A stretch of DNA of 61,518 nt from [Chlorobium] sp. 445 (GTDB lineage: Bacteria; Bacteroidota; Chlorobiia; Chlorobiales; Thermochlorobacteraceae), in assembly GCA_002763895.1 (NCBI GenBank), contig NSLH01000015.1, positions 1 to 61,518 on the forward strand, read 5' to 3'. The notes beneath the pieces are model-generated. The model was not told where the DNA came from. It did not search any database and saw only the letters and a program-made list of their open reading frames with translations. Positions 34,963 through 45,138 of this stretch are shown one piece after another (the first letter of the stretch is position 1; every line of letters begins with the position of its first letter). The position numbers and the translations under genes were made by a program.

Positions 34963-37900
34963 CTATCGCACCAGACCAGCCACACGGCGCCGTGCGTTAT
35001 CGGTAGTAAAATCAAACTCAAAGAGCACTCCGAAGTGAAACATCCACTGTCCGCCGTATGTTACGAAATTGCTACCGTCAGCGGTAAAGAAGCCTTGGCG
35101 CAAGGGCTGGGTAAATTGGTCTAATCCATAGGTTGCACTTGCAAAGAGCCGCGTTGGGAAGAGGTAGAAAGACGGCGCTTCCAAACGCAACTCAACACCG
35201 ACATCACGCCGCCACTCGGAAAGTTTTGGAATGCCGCCTTGTGACCACGCTGTGCCAATGTCAAAGTAGGCGGAAAGATAAATTTTGTCGAAGTAGAATT
35301 GCGCAACTTGCCAGTTAATATGCTCGGCAAGGGGGAATCGGTATTCAAAGTGCAAGAATGTGGCTTTGTCTCCGCCAATGGCAAAAAATTCATAACCGCG
35401 CATGCCGAGCAGACCTGAAATGAAATTGTTGAAGAACAGATTGGTTTCGCGCGGTGTAAAGTTCAGCGCGCTGTATGAACGCACGGTCAGCGTATGGCGA
35501 AACTTTGGACTAAATGTCGGTAGCGGCATGTGAAAATTAAGGTCTGCAGTCAAGCGCAAGAATGAAAAATTTTGATACTGCGGAATGAGCCGTCCTGCAC
35601 CTTCGCTAAAGACCAGTGAATCTTGCAAGCTACTGTTTTCATAATCAAGATGAAGGCGTGAATAGAATCCAATTGGATTGATTTCAGCATTCACTGTATG
35701 CGCACGCAAGTCCATTGCCCAAGCAAAGGTGAGTGTGCGACCAATGAAATACGTATCGGAGCTTGCTGGTAAGGTCTGCCCTAACGGTTGCCAGAAGAAC
35801 GAGCCTACTTTTGAGGAATACGGACTGAACGAAAACGTCAAACGGAACTGACTTGCACGAAAAATCCAATGCTCAATTGGCAAGCGAAAACGCAAGGAGA
35901 GATCGAACTGTGTGAGCGTGTAGAAGACATTTGCTGTTGCGCTATCAATACCGATTTTGATTTGTGCGCCATCTTGCACATTGCGCGTTTGGTGATAGAT
36001 GTCCAACGACAGGCGCGGCAAGAATGAAGCAGGGATGATACTTTGGTCTGTATATTCAAACGAGAGAAAGGCATCGCGCTCAAGTTCCAGCAATCCTGCA
36101 AGTCCTGTTGAGCCGCCAGCAACGCTCGAGCCTGGTGCAATTGCAATTGAGCCAAAGAAATTGAGCCGTCCGAGCAGTTCTGCGGAGTTGAATGCGACAC
36201 CGAACTTTGCGGCGCGCCACATATCGCGCAGAAAACTGCCTTGCGTGCGTGCATAAGCATCAAAGCGCAAAAGAGGTAAAATCGCAAAGTTGCCAAATGT
36301 CGTAGTGTATTCGCGCACCTCGAAGTGAGGGGTTTGGGTGTCGTCGTAAGTTGCAAGTGCCGCAGCTAGTTGTTTTTGTTTTGCACGCTCGCTCGTATCA
36401 GTCTGAACTGACGCTATCGGCTCCAATGAGGCAAAGTTGGATTGTGAAGCCAGCTCAGAAGAGTCATTGATGGCATGAACAGTTTTTACAGGACTTTGCT
36501 CTCGCACATACTTTGCATTTGGATTCGCAATTGCTGCTGCATTTTTAATCAGTGCGATTTTGTAGCCATCTGCCGTGAAGAGCGAATAGACCAGATCACC
36601 TTGTGCATTCACTTGTGGCATAAAGGCTCCGCCAATCACATTCGTGAGTTGTTGAGTCTCTTCAGTCTCTAAGTTTTTGCGGTAGATGTTGAAAATGCCG
36701 GTGCGGTTACTTGCAAAGTAAAGGTATTTGCCGTCGGGTGATAAGGCTGGATCACGCTCATCGAGTCCTTCGCTTTCAAGCGTTGAGTCTGTTAGTTGCT
36801 CCAGCTTTTGTGTTTCAAGATTAAGGCTCATTAGCTTTCGTGTATTCTTGATGCCCAAGGCGAAAATGATTTTTTTGCCATCGGGTGAGTATATGGGCAA
36901 CTGAACTTGTTCTCCATGTTTGAACTGCGTGAGCGCTCGCAGTGAGAGTTTTGCACTATCGCCTTGTGCGGTCAGGTCAAAATTCCCTTCTACCAAGTTT
37001 TGTGTGCCATCTTTCTGATGCACCGCTACAAAGGTTTTTCCATCAGGTGCACAGGCGGGTGTTTCTAAGCGCGCTTGGTAGGTCAGCCGAATTTCTTCTT
37101 TCTTTGAGAGGTCGTAGGCAAAGAGGTCATTATACTTTTGAACTTGAAAGTTTGTGCCTGTGTAGCGCGAATAGAAAAGGTATTTGCCATCTGCTGTAAG
37201 TGTGAGGCGCGATGCCACGCCGCTTTGTAGCACATCACCATTATTACTTGCAAGTTGCATGCCGCACATCCTGCAGATCATTTCGTTTTTGCGGCTCTGG
37301 CTCAGTTGGAAGAGTTCCCTAACAGTTGGCACGTGTGAGAGTTTTCCAGGCTCATGTTGCAGCGAGCGCTCAATGATAGCATGCCCGCCGAAATCTGCGT
37401 TGAGATTTGAGATGTAGTAGAGTTTTGCACCATCGGGTGAAAAAATCGGATAGAGATTAGCGTAGCCTTGTGTCTCAATTAGCTTGCCTTCAACTTTGTC
37501 TTGCAGCACACTGGCAATGCGCGCTTGGTAGTCTCGTTCCACATACGTTCGCCACTCGCGGTAGAGTTCGGTTGAGGGTTTGCCAAAGGTAGTTTCCAGC
37601 ACAGCATGCACATTGAGCGCTGTAAGTGAGGCAAAGTTTTTGCATAGAGTCTCGAGTTTTTCTTCGCCGTACCGTTCTGCAAGAAAGCGTGTGAGTGCAA
37701 AGCCCGAGTTGTAGGTAAATTCAAAATCGATACTGCGCTTTGAGACAAAATTTGAGAGTTCATCGAGGTCGAAGAGTTTTTTTTCTAATGCCAGACTGCG
37801 CAGAATCATATCGCGGTGTGTATCCCAATTTTCATAGCGTAGTTCAGGGCGCTGATACTGTGCGACACCTTCCGCTAACCAAAATGGCACGTTGATGCCT

Positions 37901-38418
37901 GCAATCGGATAGGAGACCAAAATGTTTGGGAAGCCATAAAGAATATCAGGTCGGCGCACTTGCTCATAGCCAAAGGCTTGCAGATACAGCGCAGGTATCT
38001 GTGCACCAAATTTTTGTGCGGCGGTGAGTGTAACGATGTGCGTATATTCGTGTGTGATGACATTGCGTAGCCAATTGTGCTGCCCGCGCAAGTTAAATTC
38101 TAATGCAGGCGCCCAAATCTCGATTTTGTTTTCAAAAAAATATGCCCCGCCGTTTGAGTAGTCGTCCGTGTCTTTGATGATGATACTGACTTTGCCTGGG
38201 TCGTGATTGTACAGTGAGGTAATGGGTGTATAAATCTCCTCGGCAATTTTTGCGGCAACTTTTGCAGAGCGTTCTGCGCCTTCGTGGTAATGAATTGCAA
38301 AATGCTCGGTCTCGATGGTACACCAGCGCAGTTCAGGGTGGCTATAGGATTCGGGCTGCGCGATAGCAACATTTGAAAAGACTATCACGATTGCGCCGCA
38401 TTGCGCAATCCAGCTCAT
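34963..38418 (-). CDS. Secreted gluzincin metalloprotease / TolB-like propeller / outer-membrane barrel fusion
   Basis: About 1151 aa. A signal sequence (IAQCGAIVIVFSNVAIAQ) is followed by a peptidase_MA-like zinc domain with HExxH in NVITHEYTHIV and a likely third-ligand Glu in FWLAEGVAQYQRPE. A PD40/TolB-type beta propeller follows (YPIFSPDGAKLYYIS, PIYSPDGKKIIFALG, ALSPDGKYLYFASNRTG and others) with an unusual CxxC insert (MICRMCGMQL). The last roughly 400 residues are beta-rich with alternating aromatic residues, as in an outer-membrane surface-antigen barrel. Probable role: an outer-membrane-anchored surface or periplasmic protease; substrate unknown. ATG 38418 is chosen; TTG 38430 is an in-frame alternative. 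Confidence 0.85.
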   Translation of the reverse strand: MSWIAQCGAIVIVFSNVAIAQPESYSHPELRWCTIETEHFAIHYHEGAERSAKVAAKIAEEIYTPITSLYNHDPGKVSIIIKDTDDYSNGGAYFFENKIEIWAPALEFNLRGQHNWLRNVITHEYTHIVTLTAAQKFGAQIPALYLQAFGYEQVRRPDILYGFPNILVSYPIAGINVPFWLAEGVAQYQRPELRYENWDTHRDMILRSLALEKKLFDLDELSNFVSKRSIDFEFTYNSGFALTRFLAERYGEEKLETLCKNFASLTALNVHAVLETTFGKPSTELYREWRTYVERDYQARIASVLQDKVEGKLIETQGYANLYPIFSPDGAKLYYISNLNADFGGHAIIERSLQHEPGKLSHVPTVRELFQLSQSRKNEMICRMCGMQLASNNGDVLQSGVASRLTLTADGKYLFYSRYTGTNFQVQKYNDLFAYDLSKKEEIRLTYQARLETPACAPDGKTFVAVHQKDGTQNLVEGNFDLTAQGDSAKLSLRALTQFKHGEQVQLPIYSPDGKKIIFALGIKNTRKLMSLNLETQKLEQLTDSTLESEGLDERDPALSPDGKYLYFASNRTGIFNIYRKNLETEETQQLTNVIGGAFMPQVNAQGDLVYSLFTADGYKIALIKNAAAIANPNAKYVREQSPVKTVHAINDSSELASQSNFASLEPIASVQTDTSERAKQKQLAAALATYDDTQTPHFEVREYTTTFGNFAILPLLRFDAYARTQGSFLRDMWRAAKFGVAFNSAELLGRLNFFGSIAIAPGSSVAGGSTGLAGLLELERDAFLSFEYTDQSIIPASFLPRLSLDIYHQTRNVQDGAQIKIGIDSATANVFYTLTQFDLSLRFRLPIEHWIFRASQFRLTFSFSPYSSKVGSFFWQPLGQTLPASSDTYFIGRTLTFAWAMDLRAHTVNAEINPIGFYSRLHLDYENSSLQDSLVFSEGAGRLIPQYQNFSFLRLTADLNFHMPLPTFSPKFRHTLTVRSYSALNFTPRETNLFFNNFISGLLGMRGYEFFAIGGDKATFLHFEYRFPLAEHINWQVAQFYFDKIYLSAYFDIGTAWSQGGIPKLSEWRRDVGVELRLEAPSFYLFPTRLFASATYGLDQFTQPLRQGFFTADGSNFVTYGGQWMFHFGVLFEFDFTTDNARRRVAGLVR

Positions 38419-38604
38419 CAGGCTTTTCAATGCTTTGTGGATTTAAGATTCTTCAAGACTTTTGCTGCAAGAGCGTTCGTATGCTTGCAGGTTACAGCAT
38501 GCAATATGCCGAAGCCTGCACAATAAAACAATTGACGCAGTTTTCTCTTACTCCAATGCTTTTGATGCTATATTTGCGCGCTTTTGAAACTTATATTTTT
38601 CTCT

Positions 38605-39594
38605 ATGCATGCAAAAAAACTTCAAGAGATTTTTCGTTCTTTTGAACGCCAGCGCATCGCGGTGATTGGCGATGTGATGCTTGACCGATATATTTTTGGC
38701 TCCGTTTCACGCATTTCGCCAGAAGCTCCAGTACCTGTGGTTGATGTGAGCAGTATTTCGTATCGGCTTGGCGGTGCAGCAAATGTAGCAATGAATATCC
38801 ATGCGCTTGGCGCACAAGCCTTGCTCTTTGGCGTGATTGGACGCGATGACGATGGCTCGATGCTCATCTCGGAGATGAATGCAGAAGATTTCTCCCCTGA
38901 GTTTTTAATTGTCGACAGCACTCGTCCCACGACCTGTAAAACGCGTGTCATTGCACAAAATCATCATATCGTGCGTATTGATTCCGAACTGCGCAAGCCT
39001 ATTTCTGACGAGATAGAACAGAGCCTCTTTAATAGTCTTGCAGCTCACATTGAGGAGATTGATGCAATCATCTTTGAAGATTACAACAAAGGGGTGCTCA
39101 CGCCCTCACTCATTAGCCGTGTTACGACGCTAGCACGAAAGCATCACATCCCAATTGCTGTTGATCCCAAACGCGATAACTTTTTTGCTTATCAACGCTG
39201 TACGCTCTTCAAGCCCAACCTAAAAGAGACTTCGGACGCACTTGGCGAAAAGTTCTCTAATACAGATGAAGATACATCTCGCGCCTGTGCCCTGCTACGT
39301 CAGCGTTTGAAATCTGACTATGTCTTACTCACGCGCAGTGAAAAAGGGGCAACGGTCTACAATGGTGAAGCGGTGCATATTCCTTCAGTTGCCTTAGAAG
39401 TTGCTGATGTCTCTGGCGCTGGGGATACGGTTATTGCGGTTGCCACCATGGGACTTGCTGCAGGGCTTGATATCTTCTTGGCTGCACGCATTGCAAACTT
39501 TGCAGCGGGCATCGTCTGCACGGAAGTCGGAGCTGTTGCTGTCGATAAGCAGAAGCTCTTTGCCTTTTGCAAAAAGTATCTCACTTCAAACTAA
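38605..39594 (+). CDS. D-glycero-beta-D-manno-heptose-7-phosphate kinase-like (RfaE1/HldE N-domain), PfkB family
   Basis: 329 aa sugar kinase. Family landmarks are VIGDVMLDRYIFGSVSRISP, PVPVVDV and LGGAANVAMNIHALG near the N-terminus, and the catalytic anion hole DVSGAGDTVIAVAT with base Asp near the C-terminus. The nearest match is the kinase half of HldE, which makes ADP-heptose for lipopolysaccharide; the nucleotidyltransferase half is absent, as in split RfaE1/RfaE2 systems. ATG 38605 is better placed than 38584. The inositol-phosphatase-like gene follows 17 bp later, probably cotranscribed. Confidence 0.92.
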   Translation: MHAKKLQEIFRSFERQRIAVIGDVMLDRYIFGSVSRISPEAPVPVVDVSSISYRLGGAANVAMNIHALGAQALLFGVIGRDDDGSMLISEMNAEDFSPEFLIVDSTRPTTCKTRVIAQNHHIVRIDSELRKPISDEIEQSLFNSLAAHIEEIDAIIFEDYNKGVLTPSLISRVTTLARKHHIPIAVDPKRDNFFAYQRCTLFKPNLKETSDALGEKFSNTDEDTSRACALLRQRLKSDYVLLTRSEKGATVYNGEAVHIPSVALEVADVSGAGDTVIAVATMGLAAGLDIFLAARIANFAAGIVCTEVGAVAVDKQKLFAFCKKYLTSN

Positions 39595-39611
39595 CTCTCT
39601 GATTGACGCGC

Positions 39612-40382
39612 ATGACCACCGATTTAGAACTTGCGCTTGAGGCGGCAACTGCTGCAGGCAAACTTACACTTCATTACTTTCGCAATCGTACGCTGAAAGT
39701 CTTCACCAAGCGTGATCTTTCCCCTGTTACAGAAGCCGACCGTAATGCTGAAAAGAAAATCATCTCGATTATTCGTTCTAAGTTTCCCAAAGATGGATTT
39801 TTAGGCGAAGAGTTTGGTGAAAAGCCAAGCAAAAATGCACGCCGCTGGATTATTGACCCGATTGATGGCACAAAGTCATTTATTCATGGCGTGCCGCTCT
39901 ATGGCGTGATGCTGGGTCTTGAAGTCGATGGAGAGATGCAACTTGGCGTCATTGATTTGCCTGCTCTTTCAGAGACAGTTTATGCTGAGCGTGGCTACGG
40001 TGCCTATCGCAATGTTCATCGCTTGTCTGTCTCCGAAGTTGATTCGCTCTCTGAAGCGACACTGCTCACGTCCAGTGAATCGTATCTGATTGAGTCTCGT
40101 AGCAAACACGTTTTGGATACGCTCAAGCGTAATGTCAAACTCGTGCGCATGTGGGGCGATTGCTGGGGGCATACACTTGTTGCTGCCGGTCAAGCCGATA
40201 TTATGGTCGAACCAAAGATGAGCCCTTGGGACGCTGCGGCACTCATGCCCATCATTGAGGAAGCAGGCGGTAAATGTTTTGACTACTCTGGGTCGCGCAC
40301 CATATATGGCAAAGGATTTATCACTGCAAATGCACGACTTGGCGAAATGCTCTTGCAGCGCTTGCAACGCTCGCAGAAGTAG
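39612..40382 (+). CDS. Inositol-monophosphatase-family phosphatase (HisN-like)
   Basis: 256 aa metal-dependent phosphatase. Metal-site motifs are the GEEFGE glutamates, WIIDPIDGTKSFIHG (DPIDGT) and the C-terminal MSPWDAAALMPIIEEAGG. The FIHGVPLYGVMLGLE pattern and overall size favour the histidinol-phosphatase/HisN or inositol-phosphatase branch. The substrate is undetermined; given the neighbouring heptose kinase, a sugar phosphate is possible. ATG 39612 is preferred over TTG 39603. It is convergent with the BY-kinase gene. Confidence 0.9.
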   Translation: MTTDLELALEAATAAGKLTLHYFRNRTLKVFTKRDLSPVTEADRNAEKKIISIIRSKFPKDGFLGEEFGEKPSKNARRWIIDPIDGTKSFIHGVPLYGVMLGLEVDGEMQLGVIDLPALSETVYAERGYGAYRNVHRLSVSEVDSLSEATLLTSSESYLIESRSKHVLDTLKRNVKLVRMWGDCWGHTLVAAGQADIMVEPKMSPWDAAALMPIIEEAGGKCFDYSGSRTIYGKGFITANARLGEMLLQRLQRSQK

Positions 40383-40409
40383 ACTTTGCACTCACTCCCA
40401 CAATTCCGT

Positions 40410-42817
40410 TTACTTAATGCCGCTTAATCGGTCAGAGATAGTCTCAAAGAAATTTTTCTTTTTAGGCGCAGTCTTGGACTCATAGTAGTAGTTGTAATAA
40501 CGGTAATACTTGTAGTATGAGCCATAAGACTTTGTTACATCGAAATTGTTGAGCACATACCCTAGAATTGGGGCATCGACTTTTAGCAGTGCCTGTTTGG
40601 TACGCTTTGCTAGTTCCATTTGAGTTTGCCCTGCCGCCAAGACGACAATAACACCATCGGCATATTGAGACATGACTTGGGCATCTGTAACCGCCATTAC
40701 GGGCGGTGTGTCAAAAAGAATCATATCATATTTTGTTTTCATCTCTTCCAAGAACTCTTGCATGCGTGGTGAGCCTATGAGTTCTGACGGATTCGGTGGA
40801 ATCGTGCCTGAGGTAATAATGCTCAGATTCGGAATGTTTGTTATGCGTATTATATCTTCAATCTTGCTGCGTCCTACCAAATAGTTTGTGATTCCAGGCT
40901 CCTTGTTGTAGCCAAAGACCGAGTGCACGACAGGACGACGCAGGTCAGCATCAATAAGCAATGTTTTTGTCCGCCTTGTCCCAACGTAATTGCAAGGTTT
41001 GCAACCGTTGTCGACTTACCTTCTTTTGGTGATGAACTGGTTACAACATAGACCTTTCCTGTTTTCCCATTTTCTTTTGTCATCGCTGAACTTGAAAACA
41101 AAATTGCAGTTCGTAGTGAGCGATAGGCTTCAGACACTGCGCTTTTGGGATCTAAGTGTGTAACCAAATGTGAGGCAATTTTCTTGTATTCTGCTTCTGG
41201 TCCATCAATGACCTTCACACTTGTGCCAGCTTTATCGCGTACGGTCTCATCATAGGTTTCAATCACTGGAATCGTGGTTAGCAGCATTCCGAGCTTTTCT
41301 GCTTGCTCAGGGGTGTGAATGCTCTGGTCAAGGAATTGTAAGACAAGTACAACCCCAACGCCTGCAATCAAGCCAATCACGGCGCCCAGCAAAATGTTGT
41401 TACGCCGATTGGGTCCAACTGGCAGCGGGTTTGGGATAGCCCAGTCAATGACTTCCACGCCACTTGGAATTTGCTCCTCGGCAATTAAAGCTTCTTGATA
41501 ACGCTTTTCAAGTAGCGAAAAGAGTTCCTCGAGTGTCTTGTTATTGCGTTGCAAACGTGCAAATTCAATGTTCTTGCCCGGAGTTTTGAGGAAGGCTTTG
41601 TCATATTCTTCGGCAAGCTCTTTGTAGGCTTTCAGCCGCGTTTGCACGGCTACGATTTGCAATTCTGTATCTAACTTCTTTTTGTAGATTTCGCGGAAGT
41701 ACTCGGTATTGTTGGTATTGGCTAACCCCTGTTTGACTTGCCGGTCATAGGCTTGTTGCAATTTCTTTTTGTAGGCTTCGATTTGGTCTTCATACTGCTT
41801 GACACGCTCTTGCGCGCTGAGGTTGAACTGTGTGCCCGGGTCTGCAAGCGCTCGATCGCGCTCAAACTCAAGTCGTGCAATTTCTGCTTGAAACTGTTTT
41901 GCATAGGGGTCAATTGCAGCTTGAACAGCAGAATTAGAGAGTTTAGGCTGCAGTGCAGCAAGTTCTTCGTTGTAGGCTTTGAGTGAGGCATTCAGACCGT
42001 TGAGCATCACTGTCGCTTCATCCATTTGTGCGATCGCCTGTGAGTACCGCTGAATCATTCGGTTAGCTTCTTCATTGAGCGCTACGATGCGGTTTTGCTC
42101 CATATACGTTTGCAGTGCGCGCTCACTTTCGGCTAACTGGCGCTTTTTCTGAGCCAGTTGATCTTCAATAAATTGACGCAATGTGCGTGCTGCATTGTTA
42201 GCGGACTTGCGCTTGCGCTCTTGAAAGACCTCAGTAATTGCTCGTGAGACGGTCGCTGCCTCGTAGGGATTAAGTGCCCGAAAGCCTATCGTAACCATAT
42301 TGCTCGGCGCCTTAGCTGGAATGACAAACATTGATTGACGCACTCGCGCCGCAATCTCATCGACGCTTGCAATTTTACCATCAACTGTGCGAATGATATC
42401 GAGGGTATCTGTCTTTGCACTCGGATTTTTGTAGACAATCTGTAAGAGTTTGTAGGCAACTTCCTCTGAGACGGTTCGGCTTTTGAGAATTTCGATATCA
42501 TCGACATTTGATTCACCTCGTTGCTGTGTAACATCAAGGCTGATGATCACCGATGCGTTGGAGCGAGAATTGTTGATGAGTGCGGTCGTTACGCTCTCGT
42601 AAATATCTGGTTGTGAGTAGCCAACAAGGTAGCCAATGAGCACAGAGGTAGAAAAGATGATGAGAACAATCCATTTGCCTTTGGAGAGCGCGCGCAAATA
42701 GCGATAGAATAAATCTGTGTTATCATCTTCTTCTTGCAAAGCCTGTTGCAGCGCACGGTAGTCGAGTATCGGCGTCTCGCCGTTAGCTTTATATCCGTTG
42801 GTTTTGATATTTGGCAT
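40410..42817 (-). CDS. Polysaccharide co-polymerase / tyrosine autokinase (Wzc-like BY-kinase), frameshifted
   Basis: Read across the break, 802 aa. The N-terminal Wzz domain with a first membrane helix (KGKWIVLIIFSTSVLIGYLV) leads to a long periplasmic coiled coil and a second helix (ILLGAVIGLIAGVGVVLVLQ), then the cytoplasmic BY-kinase domain. Walker A is SSSPKEGKSTTVAN, Walker A' LLIDADLRRP and Walker B ILFDTPP. The frame breaks in the T5 run at 40964-40968, exactly before Walker A'; one more base gives GQGGQKTLLIDADLRRP. The C-terminal tail has a tyrosine cluster (SYYKYYRYYNYYYES), the usual autophosphorylation site. Role: control of exopolysaccharide chain length and export. Last of a minus-strand cluster with the flippase-like and GT2 genes. 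Confidence 0.93.
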
Positions 42818-42948
42818 CTTCTATCTGCGTTTCAACTCCTGTTCTAAATTGGTGTTTATCGTGCTTTGCTGAGCAGATTAAGGGCGTCTGGAAATATACA
42901 AACTTTATCTTCGTCTGTCATGACCTGCGTCATTACCTTTTCTCTGGC

Positions 42949-44013
42949 TCACGAAGCAATTTTTTCGCTAGCTATTGTGCTTGGTGCAACATCTTTTGTT
43001 TCATCCTTGAGTTGCATGAAAAATGCCGCAGCGCCAAAGCCTGCATTGGTGAGCGTCTGCAATGCAAATGTGATGAGTGCAAAACCTGAAGCTTCTACGC
43101 GTGCCACATCAAAGATTTTTTCAAGTGTCGTCTGACAGGCATATTGATATGTGCCTGCACCTGCTGGTGTAATCAGTTGTCCAAACCCAGAAATGCTTAG
43201 CGTGGTTAGTGCTTCCAACACACCAAGCTGATAACGCTCATGCAATGACAGCGCATAAATTGGGAACAGCATCCCTAAGAGATACAGCGTCCAAATCACG
43301 AGCGAAGAGAGTACGATTTCTGCATATTTCGTGCGGTTTTTCAGCGAGGCTGTACCTTCAATGAAAGATTTCAGCGCCTCTGAGATCCGCTCTGCCCATT
43401 TCTTTGAGCGTTTTTCCAGAAACTTCTCGGCAAGCTGTGCAATCTTTTCGGGATAAAGCGAGAGCACAGCAAAGAAGCCGAGCAACAGAAGCGAAGCCAG
43501 TAGAATCAAATACGCAGCAATCTCAAACGATACATGCATGCCCCAAAGTTGAACTTCCCCGAAGACCTGGTTCATCTTTACACGGAAGATAAAGGCTGAT
43601 AGCGCCAGCAGCAGCGCAAACATCAACGTATCCAAGATGCGCTCGATTACCACAGAGGCAAGGACTTTCTTTGTATCTACTTTTTCTTGACGCGCCAAAT
43701 TTACCGACTTAGTCACCTCCCCTACGCGCGGCAACGCCATATTGACTGCATAACCAATCATGGTCGCATTAAAGAGATTTGTTAGCCGCATTTTTTCTTT
43801 GACGGTCGAAAGTAAGACCCCCCAACGCCATGCACGGATTAGGTGACTGATTACCATTAAGACCACTGTTACAGCAAGCCAGAGGTAATTTGCGCCAAGA
43901 ATCATGCGCCAGAGCTCTTCGACATCGCGTTGCGTGAAATCTTTAAACGCTAGCCAGAAGAAGACGCCAGCAATAACTACAGAAACCGAATACTTGAGAA
44001 CTTGTTTCAGCAT
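42949..44013 (-). CDS. Flippase-like integral membrane protein (LPG synthase transmembrane / UPF0104 family)
   Basis: 354 aa with about eight membrane helices. Landmarks include LIRAWRWGVLL, NATMIGYAVNMALPRVGEVT and FGQLITPAGAGTYQYA, the conserved segments of the lysylphosphatidylglycerol synthetase TM/AglD-like family. Members move or modify lipid-linked glycans or phospholipids. It lies between a glycosyltransferase (20 bp upstream) and a BY-kinase on the same strand, which suggests envelope glycan transport. ATG 44013. Confidence 0.88.
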   Translation of the reverse strand: MLKQVLKYSVSVVIAGVFFWLAFKDFTQRDVEELWRMILGANYLWLAVTVVLMVISHLIRAWRWGVLLSTVKEKMRLTNLFNATMIGYAVNMALPRVGEVTKSVNLARQEKVDTKKVLASVVIERILDTLMFALLLALSAFIFRVKMNQVFGEVQLWGMHVSFEIAAYLILLASLLLLGFFAVLSLYPEKIAQLAEKFLEKRSKKWAERISEALKSFIEGTASLKNRTKYAEIVLSSLVIWTLYLLGMLFPIYALSLHERYQLGVLEALTTLSISGFGQLITPAGAGTYQYACQTTLEKIFDVARVEASGFALITFALQTLTNAGFGAAAFFMQLKDETKDVAPSTIASEKIAS

Positions 44014-44032
44014 CTACCAGTTAAGTTGAGTT

Positions 44033-45052
44033 CTAGCCAAATATCACTTTTTTGAGCACAACACAGCCTCCAGAGTTTTTGAAAATGTCTTTATCGGCTT
44101 GTCGTCTCATAGCTTGAATGTTGCGGCGCTTTGCTAGCGTTTTTGTAAAGTTTTGCACATTCCACCACAGCGCACGCCACGCATAGCGCACATAGTCGCC
44201 TGCATAGAATCTGTAGTACAGCAGCGCAGCTAGTTCCAGAATTATCCGTACTGGCAAGAGCCACAGCAGGCGTCCAAGTGATGCGTTTTTTACAATCATC
44301 ATCAAGTTATTTCGGTGATTGAGGTAGATTTTGCGCGGATTGCCTGCTGCTAAGGTCGCGCCGCCGTAGTGATAGACTACGGCATCGGGGACACATACCA
44401 CACGATAGCCTGCCAACTTCATTCGCCAACAGAGGTCAATTTCTTCCATGTGTGCGAAAAAATCGTCATCAAATGCACCGAGTTCTTCTACGACGCTTCG
44501 GCGCACCATCATCGCTGCACCTGACGCCCAGAAAATTTCTGTAACAGTGTCATATTGACCCCTATCGTCTTCAACCGAATTAAACACGCGCCCGCGCGCA
44601 TAAGGGTATCCTAATGCATCAAGCATACCGCCTGCAGCACCTGCATAATCAAAGACTTTTTCGCCACGCTGCCGTGCTTGCATTGAGAGCAATTTAGGTT
44701 GTACAGCTGCAATACGGTCATCTTTTTCGGCGACTTCAACCAATCGTTCCAGCCAATCAGGTTCTTGCTCTGTATCGTTGTTGAGAAACACGGCATATTT
44801 GCCACGCGTGCGCCGAAATCCAAAATTGCACCCACCCGCATAGCCTAAGTTTTTACCCGCGCTGAGAATCTTGATACGCTTGTATTTTTCAGACGCAAGT
44901 TTGAGACTTTCATCGACCGTGCCGTTGTCGACAATAATCACAGAGAGGTTAGGATAGGTTACTTTTTCTAACGATGCCAGACACTTGTCTAGAATCTCGA
45001 CGCCATTGAAGTGCGGAATAATCACATCTACGGTAGGCGCGTTTGTGCTCAC
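44033..45052 (-). CDS. Family 2 glycosyltransferase (rhamnosyltransferase-like)
   Basis: 339 aa GT-A enzyme. VDVIIPHFNGVEILDKCLAS, the nucleotide-sugar site VIIVDNGTVDES, NLGYAGGCNFGF, the metal-binding VFLNNDTE and the acceptor segment FFAHMEEIDLCWRM are all present, as in cell-wall or O-antigen transferases. The start is a GTG at 45052. It probably adds a sugar to the exopolysaccharide or lipopolysaccharide handled by the neighbouring flippase-like and BY-kinase proteins. Confidence 0.9.
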   Translation of the reverse strand: MSTNAPTVDVIIPHFNGVEILDKCLASLEKVTYPNLSVIIVDNGTVDESLKLASEKYKRIKILSAGKNLGYAGGCNFGFRRTRGKYAVFLNNDTEQEPDWLERLVEVAEKDDRIAAVQPKLLSMQARQRGEKVFDYAGAAGGMLDALGYPYARGRVFNSVEDDRGQYDTVTEIFWASGAAMMVRRSVVEELGAFDDDFFAHMEEIDLCWRMKLAGYRVVCVPDAVVYHYGGATLAAGNPRKIYLNHRNNLMMIVKNASLGRLLWLLPVRIILELAALLYYRFYAGDYVRYAWRALWWNVQNFTKTLAKRRNIQAMRRQADKDIFKNSGGCVVLKKVIFG

Positions 45053-45138
45053 GCTGCTGGCTCGGCGACTATGTTGTCTAAGTGTATCGATAATTGTGCA
45101 AGTTGTTTAAAGCCGCAATATACGACGCTTTCTAAAAT

